Of a stretch of 64,000 nucleotides of DNA, positions 52,658 through 61,391 are shown one piece after another (the stretch's first letter is position 1; every line of letters begins with the position of its first letter). The stretch lies in contig NZ_CP079946.1 of the NCBI RefSeq assembly GCF_019968905.1, forward strand, positions 6,607,356 through 6,671,355, written 5' to 3'. The notes under the pieces were generated by a model, which searched no databases, was not told where the DNA came from, and worked only from the letters and a program-made list of their open reading frames with translations. The stretch comes from Corallococcus sp. EGB. Lineage in GTDB: Bacteria > Myxococcota > Myxococcia > Myxococcales > Myxococcaceae. A program made the position numbers and the translations under genes.

Positions 52658-53740
52658 TCAGGCGCGCGTGGGCGGCACCGCCGCCTGTTGCTGCTTCAAT
52701 CCGTAGACGAAGTTGAGGACCTCGGCGACCGCGTCGTAGAGCTCCTCGGGCACTTCCTCCCCCACCTCCACGCGCAACAACGCGTGCGCCAGGGGCACGT
52801 TGCGAAGCAGCGGCACGTCCGCCTCGCGCGCGATGGCCTTGATGCGCTCCGCCTTCGCGTCGATGCCCTTGAGGATGACCCGGGGCGCCCCGTCCTTGCT
52901 CTGGTCGTACATCAGGGCCACCGCGACGTGGTCCGGGTTGGTGACGATGACGCTCGCGTCCTTCACCGCCTCCATCTGGGCTCCCTCCATGATCTCGTGG
53001 TGGAGCTCCTTGCGCTTGGCCTTGTGGTGCGGGTCACCTTCGCTCTGCTTGTACTCCTTCTTGACCTCCTCCTTCGTCATCATCATGTCCTTCATGTATG
53101 ACTTGCGCTGCCACCACACGTCGAACACGCCGAAGATGACGAAGAGCAGCACGATGCGCGCGCCCACCCGGTAGATGATCTCCCCGAGGATGGCCATGAT
53201 GCCGTGCGTGTCCTGCCGGACCGTTTCGATGACCAGGGGCATCGAGTCGCGCACCACGCCGTAGACGACGTAGGCGGCGACGGAGATCTTGATGAGGTTC
53301 TGCAGCAGCTGGACGAAGGCCTTCTTCGTGAACATGTTCTTCAAGCCCGCGATGGGATTGAGCTTGTCGAACTTGGGCATGACCGGGTCGATGGTGAACA
53401 GCGACCCGACCTGAAGAAAGTCCATCAATCCGCCCATCGCCGCCGCTCCGGCCGCCACCGGAACCGTGAGGATGGCCAGCGACTTCAGCGCCATGTAGAG
53501 GATCTGCGACATCGCCATGTCCAGGCGTTCTGGATGCGCGATGGTCTCGAAGGTGAAGAGGAACAGCGCGGAGATTTCGCTCTCCACCGTGTCCCACGTG
53601 CCGCGGGCGATGCCCAGGCCGGCGACGAGCACGGCGACGCCCGTCAGGTCCTTGCTCTTCCAGACCTGCCCCTTCTTGCGGGAGTCGTCGAGCTTCTTCT
53701 GCGACGGTTCCTCTGTCTTGTCGCCACTCTCGTCCGACAT
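52658..53740 (-). CDS. sctU: T3SS export switch protein SctU (FlhB/YscU family)
   Basis: This 360-aa protein opens with the family motif DKTEEPSQKKLDDSRKKGQV, has four membrane helices (about residues 30-215), a linker with SYMKDMMMTKEEVKKEYKQS, and a cytoplasmic self-cleaving domain. The cleavage motif is N268-P-D-H271 instead of the usual NPTH; the Asn and Pro that form the cleaved bond and the His are kept. SctU sets the switch from early to late substrates with SctP. It lies 19 bases after sctT and ten before its C-terminal-domain paralogue. Confidence 0.94.
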   Translation of the reverse strand: MSDESGDKTEEPSQKKLDDSRKKGQVWKSKDLTGVAVLVAGLGIARGTWDTVESEISALFLFTFETIAHPERLDMAMSQILYMALKSLAILTVPVAAGAAAMGGLMDFLQVGSLFTIDPVMPKFDKLNPIAGLKNMFTKKAFVQLLQNLIKISVAAYVVYGVVRDSMPLVIETVRQDTHGIMAILGEIIYRVGARIVLLFVIFGVFDVWWQRKSYMKDMMMTKEEVKKEYKQSEGDPHHKAKRKELHHEIMEGAQMEAVKDASVIVTNPDHVAVALMYDQSKDGAPRVILKGIDAKAERIKAIAREADVPLLRNVPLAHALLRVEVGEEVPEELYDAVAEVLNFVYGLKQQQAAVPPTRA

Positions 53741-53759
53741 GGTGCGGTCCCGGGAGTCC

Positions 53760-54578
53760 TCAGCCCAGCAGCTGGATGGCCTGCCGCACCATGCGCAGCA
53801 TGGAGGTCATCTCGCCCTGCATGCGGCCGACGATGACGTGGATGGAGACGAAGATGATGAGCACGCTCATCAGCGGCTTGAGCGACATCGCGATGAAGAA
53901 GACCTGGATCTGCGGGGCCACGCGGTTGATGGCGCCCATGGCCAGGTCGGTGGCGAACGCGGCCACCATGCCGGGCCCCGCCAGCGCCAGGCTGATCTTC
54001 AACATGTCCGCGAAGCAGCGGACGAGCAGATCGAAGAAGGGCCACACGCCCCGGCTGAAGTGCGGGAAGCCCTCCAGCGGCACCACCGCCAGGCTGTCCG
54101 CGAGCGCCCGGATGATGACGTGGTGGCCGTCCAGCGACAGGAACAGCACCACGCACAGCTGCACCTTGAGGCTGGAGAAGAGCGACACCTGCTGGCCCAG
54201 CTGTGGCACGTAGAGCTGGGCGTTGTTGCTGCCCGCCATGGTGTCCATCAGGGTGCCGGCGACCCGGGCCGCGTCGAAGATGATGTTGATGATGTATGAC
54301 AATGACAGGCCGATGAAGATCTCCTTGAGCAGCAGCCCGATGTAGGGGAGCGCGCTCAGGGGAATCTTGTCCATCCGGTCCGCGACGGACGGGAACAACA
54401 CCGCGGACACCATCAGGCCCAGGCCCAGCTTCATCTCCGAGGGCACGACCTCGCCGCCCAGGAAGGGGCTGAAGATGAGGATGGGCATCACGCGGCACAT
54501 GATGAGCGCCATCGTGAAGATGATGATCGACAGGTTGAACCGAGCGCCCAGCTCGGCCATGGCTTCGCCGATGTTCAT
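53760..54578 (-). CDS. sctT: T3SS export apparatus protein SctT (FliR/YscT family)
   Basis: This 272-aa protein has six or so membrane helices and the FliR-family text FSPFLGGEVVPSEMKLGLGL, GLLLKEIFIGLSLSYIINII and DGHHVIIRALADSLAVVP. SctT forms the export gate core with SctR and SctS. The start at MNIGEAMAELG overlaps the sctS stop by four bases (ATGA), and a longer reading from 54647 is inside sctS. It is followed by sctU with a 19-base gap. Confidence 0.94.
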   Translation of the reverse strand: MNIGEAMAELGARFNLSIIIFTMALIMCRVMPILIFSPFLGGEVVPSEMKLGLGLMVSAVLFPSVADRMDKIPLSALPYIGLLLKEIFIGLSLSYIINIIFDAARVAGTLMDTMAGSNNAQLYVPQLGQQVSLFSSLKVQLCVVLFLSLDGHHVIIRALADSLAVVPLEGFPHFSRGVWPFFDLLVRCFADMLKISLALAGPGMVAAFATDLAMGAINRVAPQIQVFFIAMSLKPLMSVLIIFVSIHVIVGRMQGEMTSMLRMVRQAIQLLG

Positions 54579-54841
54579 CTGCCGATGAGCGCCGGGAAGC
54601 GGTCGAAGACGTGGAAGGTGAAGCGCAGGAGCTGCCCGCCAATCCATGGGCCCGTCATGGCCAGCACGCCGAAGACGAGCACCACCTTGGGCGCGAACGT
54701 GAGCGTCTGCTCCTGGATCTGCGTGGTGGCCTGGAACAGGGCGATGATGAAGCCCACCAAGAGGCTCATGAGCACCGGCGGCGCGGAGACCACGAGCACC
54801 AGGAACAGGGCCTCCTGGGTGATGAACGTGAGCTGATTCAT
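54575..54841 (-). CDS. sctS: T3SS export apparatus protein SctS (FliQ/YscS family)
   Basis: This 88-aa protein has two membrane helices in the FliQ hairpin: ALFLVLVVSAPPVLMSLLVG, then FQATTQIQEQTLTFAPKVVL (the conserved family signature) and VFGVLAMTGPWIGGQLL. Length matches FliQ/SctS exactly. Four copies pack around SctR and SctT in the export gate. It lies 16 bases after sctR and overlaps sctT by four bases. Confidence 0.95.
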   Translation of the reverse strand: MNQLTFITQEALFLVLVVSAPPVLMSLLVGFIIALFQATTQIQEQTLTFAPKVVLVFGVLAMTGPWIGGQLLRFTFHVFDRFPALIGR

Positions 54842-54857
54842 GGCAGTACGGGGCTCC

Positions 54858-55685
54858 TTACAGGTAGCCGATGACCAGGCCCTTGGCGATGAGGTACCAG
54901 CCGTCCACGAGCACGAACAACAAGAGCTTGAAGGGCATGGAGATGGTCGTGGGCGACAGCATGTGCATGCCCAGCGCCAGCAGGATGTTGGCGACCACCA
55001 TGTCGATGACGATGAAGGGCACGAACAAGAGGAAGCCAATCTGGAAGGCCTCCTTCAGTTCGGACACGACGAAGGCCGGGACGATGACCATGAAGTCGTT
55101 CTGGCCAATGTCCTTGCGGTCCTCCTCCTTCCGCATCTTCTTCGCCAGGCTGTAGAAGAGCGTGCGGTCCTTGTTGGTGACCTTCTTCATCAGGAACTCG
55201 CGCAGCGGTTCCTTGGACTTGTCCGCGGCGCTCAGCATCGTGCCCACCGTCTCCGAGGAGAACACCGACGTGCCCCGGGACCAGATGTCGAGGCCTCCCG
55301 CCCGGTACATCTCCTGGCCCACGGGCGCCATGATGTAGACGGTGAGGATGATGGCCAGGCCGGTGATGACCTGGGTGGGGGGAATCTGCTGGGTGCCCAG
55401 CGCCGAGCGGACGATGGAGAGCACCACCGAGATCTTCACGAAGCTGGTCACCATCATCAGCGCGAACGGGACCAGCGACATGGCCGCGAGCGCGAGGATG
55501 AGGATGAGCGGGCGCGAGGTGAAGGAGTCGGTGTTCACGGCCTCCTTCACCAGGGAGTCCGGAATCGTCTCCGCGCCCTTCTTCGCGGCCGACGCGACGA
55601 TGGGGTGCAGCGACACGAGGGCCGCGAAGAGCCAGGGCGGAGCGCGGAACAGCAGCGGACGGGCGGCGGAGGACTGACGGTTCAC
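54858..55685 (-). CDS. sctR: T3SS export apparatus protein SctR (FliP/YscR family)
   Basis: This 275-aa protein has the FliP-family segments MVTSFVKISVVLSIVRSALG, TQQIPPTQVITGLAIILTVY, VVSELKEAFQIGFLLFVPFI and DMVVANILLALGMHMLSPTT. Unlike most SctR proteins it carries an N-terminal signal-like segment (PWLFAALVSLHPIVASAA), as flagellar FliP does. The GTG start at 55685 has GAAGG upstream and follows the FliO-like stop by ten bases. An ATG at 55727 would overlap that gene by about 30 bases. Five SctR subunits form the gate core. Confidence 0.94.
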   Translation of the reverse strand: MNRQSSAARPLLFRAPPWLFAALVSLHPIVASAAKKGAETIPDSLVKEAVNTDSFTSRPLILILALAAMSLVPFALMMVTSFVKISVVLSIVRSALGTQQIPPTQVITGLAIILTVYIMAPVGQEMYRAGGLDIWSRGTSVFSSETVGTMLSAADKSKEPLREFLMKKVTNKDRTLFYSLAKKMRKEEDRKDIGQNDFMVIVPAFVVSELKEAFQIGFLLFVPFIVIDMVVANILLALGMHMLSPTTISMPFKLLLFVLVDGWYLIAKGLVIGYL

Positions 55686-55695
55686 GGGACGGCCT

Positions 55696-56343
55696 TCAGA
55701 CGCCCGGCGGCGGCGGGGTGCCACCATTCCGGCGGGAGAGGAGCTTCTGGAGGAAAGGACTCAGGGACACCGGCGCTGGCTGCTCCCGTGCGGCGCGGAT
55801 GCGCTCCACGGCGTCGCGGTCCAGCTTTGAAACCAGTTGCACGCCACCGTCGCCGCCACCAATCAGCAGGTACTCGTCCGCGGCCTTCAGGACGAAGAGC
55901 GTGCGCCGTTGATCCAACGGGATGCGCTCCATCACCGACACCACCGACGCCTTGCCCACCGCCACGCCCTGCAGGCCCATCAGCTTGCGCAGGCCCACGT
56001 TGAGCGTCAGGTAGATGGACGCGAGCACCGCGCCCAGGAGCGCCACCGTGCGCACCACCACCCAGCCCAGGCTCTCCTGGGCATCCGCCCCTTCCGGCGT
56101 CGCGCCCAGCTCGCGGTCCAGTTCGTCCGAGTGCCGCGAGGCCCGGGCCGCCTTGTCATTGTCTGTCGGCGCGGCGGCTTCGGAAGGCGCGGACGGAGCC
56201 GCGGGGGCCGGCTCCCCGGCGGGAGCGGCTTCGGCCTTCGCCGGCGGCGCCGCGGGCGCCTGTGCCAGGACGGCGGCGGGCGACGCGAAGAGCAGCACGG
56301 CGCCGAGGATCGAGCGTGAGGAGGAGAAGCGGAGGACTGCCAT
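55696..56343 (-). CDS. FliO-like protein in the T3SS operon
   Basis: This 215-aa protein has a signal peptide (FSSSRSILGAVLLFASPAAVLA), an Ala/Pro/Glu-rich periplasmic stretch, one membrane helix (about residues 88-108, GWVVVRTVALLGAVLASIYL) and a cytoplasmic FliO-type domain with SVMERIPLDQRRTLFVLKAA and EYLLIGGGDGGVQLVSKL. FliO stabilises FliP during flagellar export-gate assembly and is normally absent from injectisomes. Its place directly before sctR matches fliO-fliP order. Together with the flagellar-like SctR signal segment this suggests FliO-assisted gate assembly. Confidence 0.88.
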   Translation of the reverse strand: MAVLRFSSSRSILGAVLLFASPAAVLAQAPAAPPAKAEAAPAGEPAPAAPSAPSEAAAPTDNDKAARASRHSDELDRELGATPEGADAQESLGWVVVRTVALLGAVLASIYLTLNVGLRKLMGLQGVAVGKASVVSVMERIPLDQRRTLFVLKAADEYLLIGGGDGGVQLVSKLDRDAVERIRAAREQPAPVSLSPFLQKLLSRRNGGTPPPPGV

Positions 56344-56445
56344 GGATGGACGCGAGCCTAGTTCACCCGGGCCGGGACCGCCACGGGCCCGGGTGGGAGC
56401 ACGCCCCCCTGCCCGCCTGCCTCGGGCGCTCGGGCTTCGTCGGGG

Positions 56446-57831
56446 TCAGCTCAGGTGGATGATGCGCACACCCAGCTGGCCGTCCAGTTCGACCAGTTCG
56501 CCCCGGGCCACGACCTTGCCGTTGACGGACAGGTCCACCGGCTCTCCGGCGCCGCGGCGCAGGTCGATGACCTGCCCCGTGCGCAGCCCCACCACCTGTT
56601 CGGCCGTGATGGGGACGCGCGCCAGTTCCACGGCCACCTGCAGGGGCAGGTCGCTGAGCAGATCGCTTCCCTCCCGGTTGTTCGCGTCGTCCAATGCCGC
56701 CCCTTCCAGTTCCGGAGGAACGCCCAGCTCCGGGTTGGTGAAGTCCTCGTTCTCTTCCTGGCCACCGCCGCTGGAGCCGGGCTCCCCACCCTGGGGGTTG
56801 CCCGGCTCTCCGGGGATGATCTCCGTGATGCGGGCCCGGTAGCGGCCCCCGTCCACGAACACCTCCGCGGCCAGGTGCCCGGTGCGCCCCAGCCCCAACC
56901 GCAGCTGCGCCGTGCCGGGCTCGCCCCGGTCCGGCCGCGCCGACAGCATGTCCAACAGCAGCACGTCCTTGACGCGCAGCGAGGCCAGGTCCTGGGCGGA
57001 CAGCTCCGCCACGCCAATCTCCGCGCGCAGCCAGTCGCGGATGGCCGACAGGCGCCGCCCGTGAGCCCGCATGTCCGCGAGCCGGTGCTCACGCCGCTGG
57101 GCGCTCTCCACGGCGGGCTCGGCCGCCTCCAGCACCGCGGACGGCACCACCAGGCGGACGATGCCACGGTGCGAGCCCAGCACCGCGTTCAGGTGCACCG
57201 CCAGCATCGGGCCGTCCTCGCCCAGGCGCGCGGACACCTCATCCACGCCGCGCGCCACGCCGTCCAGCCGGGGCCGGGGAACGCCGGGCTGAAGCCCGGG
57301 CACCAGTTCCTTCAGGGCCTCCAGGACGACGTAGCCCATCACGCCCTCCTCGATGTCCGTCAGGGGCCGCAGGCCCACCGTCTCACCGGCGCCGCCCAGC
57401 AGCAGGTCCACCGCGGAGTGCGCCAGCGACAGCTCGATTTCGAGGATGACCCGGCCCTTGAGCGCGCCGGGCGCCAGGACCGCGAGGAAGGACGGGTCCC
57501 CCAAAAAGCGGCGCAGCTCCGTCATGGGCCGCGCCTGGGCGGACTCCACGGACAGACGCACGTCCACGTCGAAGAGCGCCTTGAGGCGCGCGCACACGGT
57601 GTCCAGCGTGCCCGCGTTGGGCGTCAGCCACCGCAGTTGCTCCGCCAGCTTGCCCTGCGAACGCGACACCTTCTCCAGGTTCGTGAACGCGAACGGCCGC
57701 CACGGCGCGACCGGAGCGGGGGCCGGCGCCGGCGCCGGTGCGGGCTTCGGGGGCGGCGGGCCCAGCTTCCGGGTGTCGACCAACATGGTGCGCTCGAAGA
57801 CTCCGGGCTCGTCGTCCGGCTCCAGGCTCAT
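56446..57831 (-). CDS. sctQ: T3SS cytoplasmic sorting platform protein SctQ (FliM/FliN family)
   Basis: This 461-aa protein has a Pro/Ala linker near residues 25-45, a central FliM/SctQ-like domain (SLAHSAVDLLLGGAGETVG then LRPLTDIEEGVMGYVV) and two SpoA domains (about residues 270-330 and 405-461; the second with RVPITAEQVVGLRTGQVIDL and VARGELVELDGQLGVRIIHL). SctQ forms the cytoplasmic pods that bind SctL and SctN. It is longer than typical SctQ (about 300-350 aa). The last SpoA domain resembles FliN. It overlaps sctP by four bases. A separate SctQ-C product by internal initiation, known in other systems, was not apparent. Confidence 0.9.
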   Translation of the reverse strand: MSLEPDDEPGVFERTMLVDTRKLGPPPPKPAPAPAPAPAPVAPWRPFAFTNLEKVSRSQGKLAEQLRWLTPNAGTLDTVCARLKALFDVDVRLSVESAQARPMTELRRFLGDPSFLAVLAPGALKGRVILEIELSLAHSAVDLLLGGAGETVGLRPLTDIEEGVMGYVVLEALKELVPGLQPGVPRPRLDGVARGVDEVSARLGEDGPMLAVHLNAVLGSHRGIVRLVVPSAVLEAAEPAVESAQRREHRLADMRAHGRRLSAIRDWLRAEIGVAELSAQDLASLRVKDVLLLDMLSARPDRGEPGTAQLRLGLGRTGHLAAEVFVDGGRYRARITEIIPGEPGNPQGGEPGSSGGGQEENEDFTNPELGVPPELEGAALDDANNREGSDLLSDLPLQVAVELARVPITAEQVVGLRTGQVIDLRRGAGEPVDLSVNGKVVARGELVELDGQLGVRIIHLS

Positions 57832-58745
57832 GTCTTGGCCTCGAACCTCAGATTTTCAAGCGCCAGACCGCGGCCGCCCAGGGCGCTGCGCAGGCCTTCG
57901 CTCTGCTCTTCCAGCATCTTCAAGGTGTCGCGGTCGTTGCCGCTGAAGACGGCGGAGATCTTCCCGTTCTTCGCGCTGACCTTGATGGACAGGCCGTTGA
58001 GCACGTCCCCGCGCAGGTCGATCTGGAACTCCGCGTTGCCCGCGGCGTTGGTGCCCACGCGCACGCGCTCCACGATCTTCTGCGCGATTTCGTTGGCCAT
58101 GGCGCGCAGGCGCTCCGAACCCGCCATGTCCTTGGGCTTGGCCACCGGCACCGGCGCCATCAGCGCGGGGTTGAAGCGGAAGCCCGCGCCCGCCATCTGC
58201 GCGCCCTTGTCGTCCTTGTCCTTGCTGGCCCCGCCGCCCGCGCCCTTGCCACCGCCGGCGTTGACGTCGATCTTCAGCTCGCCCTTCTCCTGGCTCAGGC
58301 GGCCGGCCTTGCCTTCGGCGCTGGACAGGTCGCCGTCGCGGACGTCCGTGGAGCGCTTCTCCTCCACGACCTCCGACTTGTGGGTCTCCGCCTGCTTCGA
58401 CAGGTGCTGCGTCTCCGTGTTGCGCTGGGACTGCTGCGCGCCCTGGGAGGACTCGCCGGGGCGGGTGAAGGGGGACGCCTGGGTCTCCTTCTGGGCCAGC
58501 TTCTCGTCGAAGGTCTTCCCCTGCCCCTGCTGCGCGAGGCGCGCCAGCACCTGCTTGCCCAGGGGCTGCTTCATCTCCTGCGCCTGCTTGGGCTGGGTCT
58601 GCTCGGCCTGTCCCTGCTGGACCAGCTTGGAGAAGACGGACTCGCCCTGAAGGCGCTTCTGGGTCTTCGCCTCCGCGAGCTTGCGCTCCTGGATCATCCG
58701 CTCCGCCAAGCGCGCGGCATCGCGATCGTCATCAACTCGGCTCAT
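57828..58745 (-). CDS. sctP: T3SS needle-length/switch protein SctP (FliK-like)
   Basis: This 305-aa protein has a long Gln/Lys-rich disordered N-terminus (for example VQQGQAEQTQPKQAQEMKQP) and a C-terminal FliK-type globular domain: EFQIDLRGDVLNGLSIKVSA followed by NGKISAVFSGNDRDTLKMLE and LRSALGGRGLALENL. That is the substrate-switch fold that contacts SctU. A Gly-rich linker lies near residues 165-180. The position between the FliJ-like and SctQ genes equals that of fliK in flagellar operons. The N-terminal ruler part is short, which in known systems would mean a short needle. Confidence 0.85.
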   Translation of the reverse strand: MSRVDDDRDAARLAERMIQERKLAEAKTQKRLQGESVFSKLVQQGQAEQTQPKQAQEMKQPLGKQVLARLAQQGQGKTFDEKLAQKETQASPFTRPGESSQGAQQSQRNTETQHLSKQAETHKSEVVEEKRSTDVRDGDLSSAEGKAGRLSQEKGELKIDVNAGGGKGAGGGASKDKDDKGAQMAGAGFRFNPALMAPVPVAKPKDMAGSERLRAMANEIAQKIVERVRVGTNAAGNAEFQIDLRGDVLNGLSIKVSAKNGKISAVFSGNDRDTLKMLEEQSEGLRSALGGRGLALENLRFEAKT

Positions 58746-58781
58746 GGCGTCTCTCCAGACTCGGCGGAAGGCGGCGGGAGG

Positions 58782-59270
58782 TTACTTGCGCTGGCGGGCC
58801 AGGAACAAGGCGCTGCCGATCTCCTCCTGTTGCAACTCCTCCCGATCCTGGCGTTCCTTTTTCACCTGCTTGACGAACTTCTCCTTGTTCTTCTCGATGG
58901 CCTTGAGCTCCTTGGCGGCCTCGGCCATCAGCATGCGGCGCTGTTCCACCAGGCGGCCCGCCGTCCGGACGACTTCCTTCTGGTGTTCAATCTGGAGGGC
59001 GACCTGGGCCTCGTCGTCCTTCAGACGCTCCTCGAAGCGGCCCATCATGTTCATGCCGTTGATGCCGGCGCCCTTGGCCATGATCTGCTGGAAGTACTCC
59101 TGGACCTTGGCCTTGCGCTCCTTGCGGCGGCGCTCCAGCTCCGCCTCCAGGCGCGCCTGCTCCTGCTCTTCCTTCGCCAGCGCCTTGACGGCGTCGGAGA
59201 AGGCCCGCTCGGCCTCCTCCTTCGCCTTCTCACGCATGTCCAGCAGTGACTGCAACCGGTACGGGGGCAT
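58782..59270 (-). CDS. sctO: T3SS stalk protein SctO (FliJ-like)
   Basis: This 162-aa protein is almost entirely coiled coil (LQSLLDMREKAKEEAERAFS at the start, then long heptads rich in Glu, Lys, Arg and Gln). FliJ/SctO proteins sit as a central stalk in the SctN ATPase ring and contact SctV. The opening PYRLQSLLDMREKAKEEA is typical of FliJ. It lies between sctN and sctP, as fliJ does between fliI and fliK. The gap to sctN is 59 bases. Confidence 0.87.
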   Translation of the reverse strand: MPPYRLQSLLDMREKAKEEAERAFSDAVKALAKEEQEQARLEAELERRRKERKAKVQEYFQQIMAKGAGINGMNMMGRFEERLKDDEAQVALQIEHQKEVVRTAGRLVEQRRMLMAEAAKELKAIEKNKEKFVKQVKKERQDREELQQEEIGSALFLARQRK

Positions 59271-59329
59271 GGTGGGGGCATCCTACCCAAAAACCGTCCG
59301 GTCCGTTTGTGTGCCGGGGGCGGCCCGGC

Positions 59330-60643
59330 TCAGTCCGCGAAGAGGTTGATGAGCTGCTCCACGGTCTCCTCGTACGGGGAGTTGGAGTGGGTGTCCTGCT
59401 TGAGGAAGTCGATGATGGAGTCGTACTTCTCGATGGCGTAGTCCGTCCTGGGGTCCGCGCCGGCCTGGTAGGCGCCCAGCAGGATGAGGTCGCGCTGCTT
59501 CTCGTAGGTGGAGAGCGTTTCGCGCAGCTTGCCGGCGGCCTTCTTGTGCTCCTTGCTGACGATGCCGCTCATCACGCGGCTGAGGCTCTGGAGCACGTCC
59601 ATGGCCGGCCACTGGTTTCGCGCGCCCAGCTCACGGTTGAGGATGAAGTGGCCATCCAGAATACCGCGGACCTCGTCCGCGATGGGATCTTCCATGTCAC
59701 CGCCGGCCACGAGGCAGGTGTAGATGGCGGTGCACTTGCCCTTCGCCGAGTTGCCCGTGCGCTCAAGGATGCGCGGCAGCATGGAGAAGACGCTGGGCGG
59801 GTAGCCCTGACGCGCCGGGGGCTCGCCGATGGCGAGGCCGATGTCGCGCTGGGAGCGCGCCAGACGCGTCACCGTGTCGAGCATGAACAGCACGTTGCCG
59901 CCGCGCTCACGGAAGTACTCCGCGATGGCCGTGGCGACGTAGGCGGCGCGCAGACGCACGAGGGCGGGCTGGTCGGACGTGGCGCACACCAGCACGGCGC
60001 GCTTCATGCCCTCCTCGCCCATGGCGTCCTCGATGAACTCGCGAACCTCGCGACCACGCTCGCCGATGAGCGCCACGACGCTGAGGTCGGCTTGCGTGTT
60101 GCGGGCAATCTGGCCCATCAGCGTGGACTTGCCGACGCCGGAGCCGGCGAAGAGGCCCACGCGCTGCCCCTCGCCCACGGTGAGAAGCCCGTCGATGCAG
60201 CGCACGCCCAGGGGCAGCGGCCGCTCGATGCGCTGGCGCGTGAAGGGGTCCGGGCAGTCGCGGTCCACGGGCCAGTCGACCAGGCCCTCCCCCTCCAGGG
60301 GCATGCCGTCCATGGGCTCGCCGATGCCGGTGAGCACGCGGCCCAGGAGCGCGTCGCCGCACTTGATGGTGAGCGGACGGCCGGTGGGGATGCACTCGCT
60401 GTCCGGACCGATGCCGTACAGCTCGCCCAGGGGCATGAGCATCACCTCATCGCCCACGAAGCCCACGACCTCCGACTTCATCAGGCCGCGCTGGCGGTTC
60501 TTGATCAGCACCACCTCGCCGATGCGCACGTTGGGAACGCTCGCCTTGATGACGAGGCCCGTCAGCTCGGTGACGCGGCCGCGCACCCGGACGAGGGACG
60601 CTTCCTTGATGAGGTCGTAGTAGCGCGAGAGGTCGATGGCCAT
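59330..60643 (-). CDS. sctN: T3SS ATPase SctN (FliI/YscN family)
   Basis: This 437-aa ATPase has P-loop G167-S-G-V-G-K-S-T174 (in GLFAGSGVGKSTLMGQIA), the family text GERGREVREFIEDAMGEEGM, Walker B VLFMLDTVTRLARSQRDIGL and IGEPPARQGYPPSVFSMLPR. It forms a hexamer at the export gate, releasing chaperones and unfolding substrates. The C-terminal domain is standard length, so the gene looks complete. It is preceded by sctL (46 bases) and followed by sctO. Confidence 0.96.
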   Translation of the reverse strand: MAIDLSRYYDLIKEASLVRVRGRVTELTGLVIKASVPNVRIGEVVLIKNRQRGLMKSEVVGFVGDEVMLMPLGELYGIGPDSECIPTGRPLTIKCGDALLGRVLTGIGEPMDGMPLEGEGLVDWPVDRDCPDPFTRQRIERPLPLGVRCIDGLLTVGEGQRVGLFAGSGVGKSTLMGQIARNTQADLSVVALIGERGREVREFIEDAMGEEGMKRAVLVCATSDQPALVRLRAAYVATAIAEYFRERGGNVLFMLDTVTRLARSQRDIGLAIGEPPARQGYPPSVFSMLPRILERTGNSAKGKCTAIYTCLVAGGDMEDPIADEVRGILDGHFILNRELGARNQWPAMDVLQSLSRVMSGIVSKEHKKAAGKLRETLSTYEKQRDLILLGAYQAGADPRTDYAIEKYDSIIDFLKQDTHSNSPYEETVEQLINLFAD

Positions 60644-60689
60644 GGCGGAGTGCGGAAGGGGCGCTGGGGCGCGGCGTTGACCCGGAAGC

Positions 60690-61367
60690 TCAGGGAGGGC
60701 CGTTCTTGCGCGCGGTGTCCGGCTGCAGGAGGTTCTGGAGCATCTCCAGCTGCGTGGGCAGCTGCGCGTCCACGGTGCCGAACTCCGTCTGCACGATGCA
60801 GCCCACGGCGGCGACCTCCGGATCCTCCTTGATGGCCAGATCCACCGTGCGGCCGATGAGCTCCATCAACTGCGGGCGCTTGGCGCGCAGCACCGCGGCC
60901 GTCTTCGGGTGCACGCGAAGCACCATGGCGCGCGCGTTGCGGAGGTTGTCGATGGCCGCCGCGCACATGTCCACGAGCAGCTCCGGCTCGCGCTCCAGGT
61001 CGCGGCCGAGGATCTTCTCCGCCATCTTCAGCGAGAGCGCGATGACGTCCTGCTCGTGGGAGTGGAGGATCTCCCCTGCCTGCATCTTCGCGCGCAGGAT
61101 CAGCTCCGCGGCCTGGGCGATGCCTTCCTGACGACCCAGGTCCTTCGCCTTGGCGAAGAGCTCCTCCTTCTCGCGCTGAGCCTCGGCGAGGATGCGCTCG
61201 CGCTCGCGCTGGGCCTCCTCGATGATGCCCTGGGCGCCCTGGCGCGCCTCGAAGACCTCGGCATTCATCACGCCCGCGCGGGGCGGACGCAATGCCGGTC
61301 GCTCGGACGTGGCGACGACCACCGACTCCGCCAGCCCGTCCCCCTTGATGACCTTGCCGATCGCCAT
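60690..61367 (-). CDS. sctL: T3SS stator protein SctL (FliH-like)
   Basis: This 225-aa protein has a coiled-coil N-terminal half (about residues 40-85, rich in EAQREREEELFAK-type heptads) and a C-terminal globular domain with HSHEQDVIALSLKMAEKILG and LVDMCAAAIDNLRNARAMVL, typical of FliH/SctL. SctL dimers link the ATPase to SctQ. The final region GTVDAQLPTQLEMLQNLL also fits the family. It lies between the FliG-like gene and sctN, the fliH position. Confidence 0.92.
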   Translation of the reverse strand: MAIGKVIKGDGLAESVVVATSERPALRPPRAGVMNAEVFEARQGAQGIIEEAQRERERILAEAQREKEELFAKAKDLGRQEGIAQAAELILRAKMQAGEILHSHEQDVIALSLKMAEKILGRDLEREPELLVDMCAAAIDNLRNARAMVLRVHPKTAAVLRAKRPQLMELIGRTVDLAIKEDPEVAAVGCIVQTEFGTVDAQLPTQLEMLQNLLQPDTARKNGPP

Positions 61368-61391
61368 GTGTTGCTCCTTGGAGACCGGATG

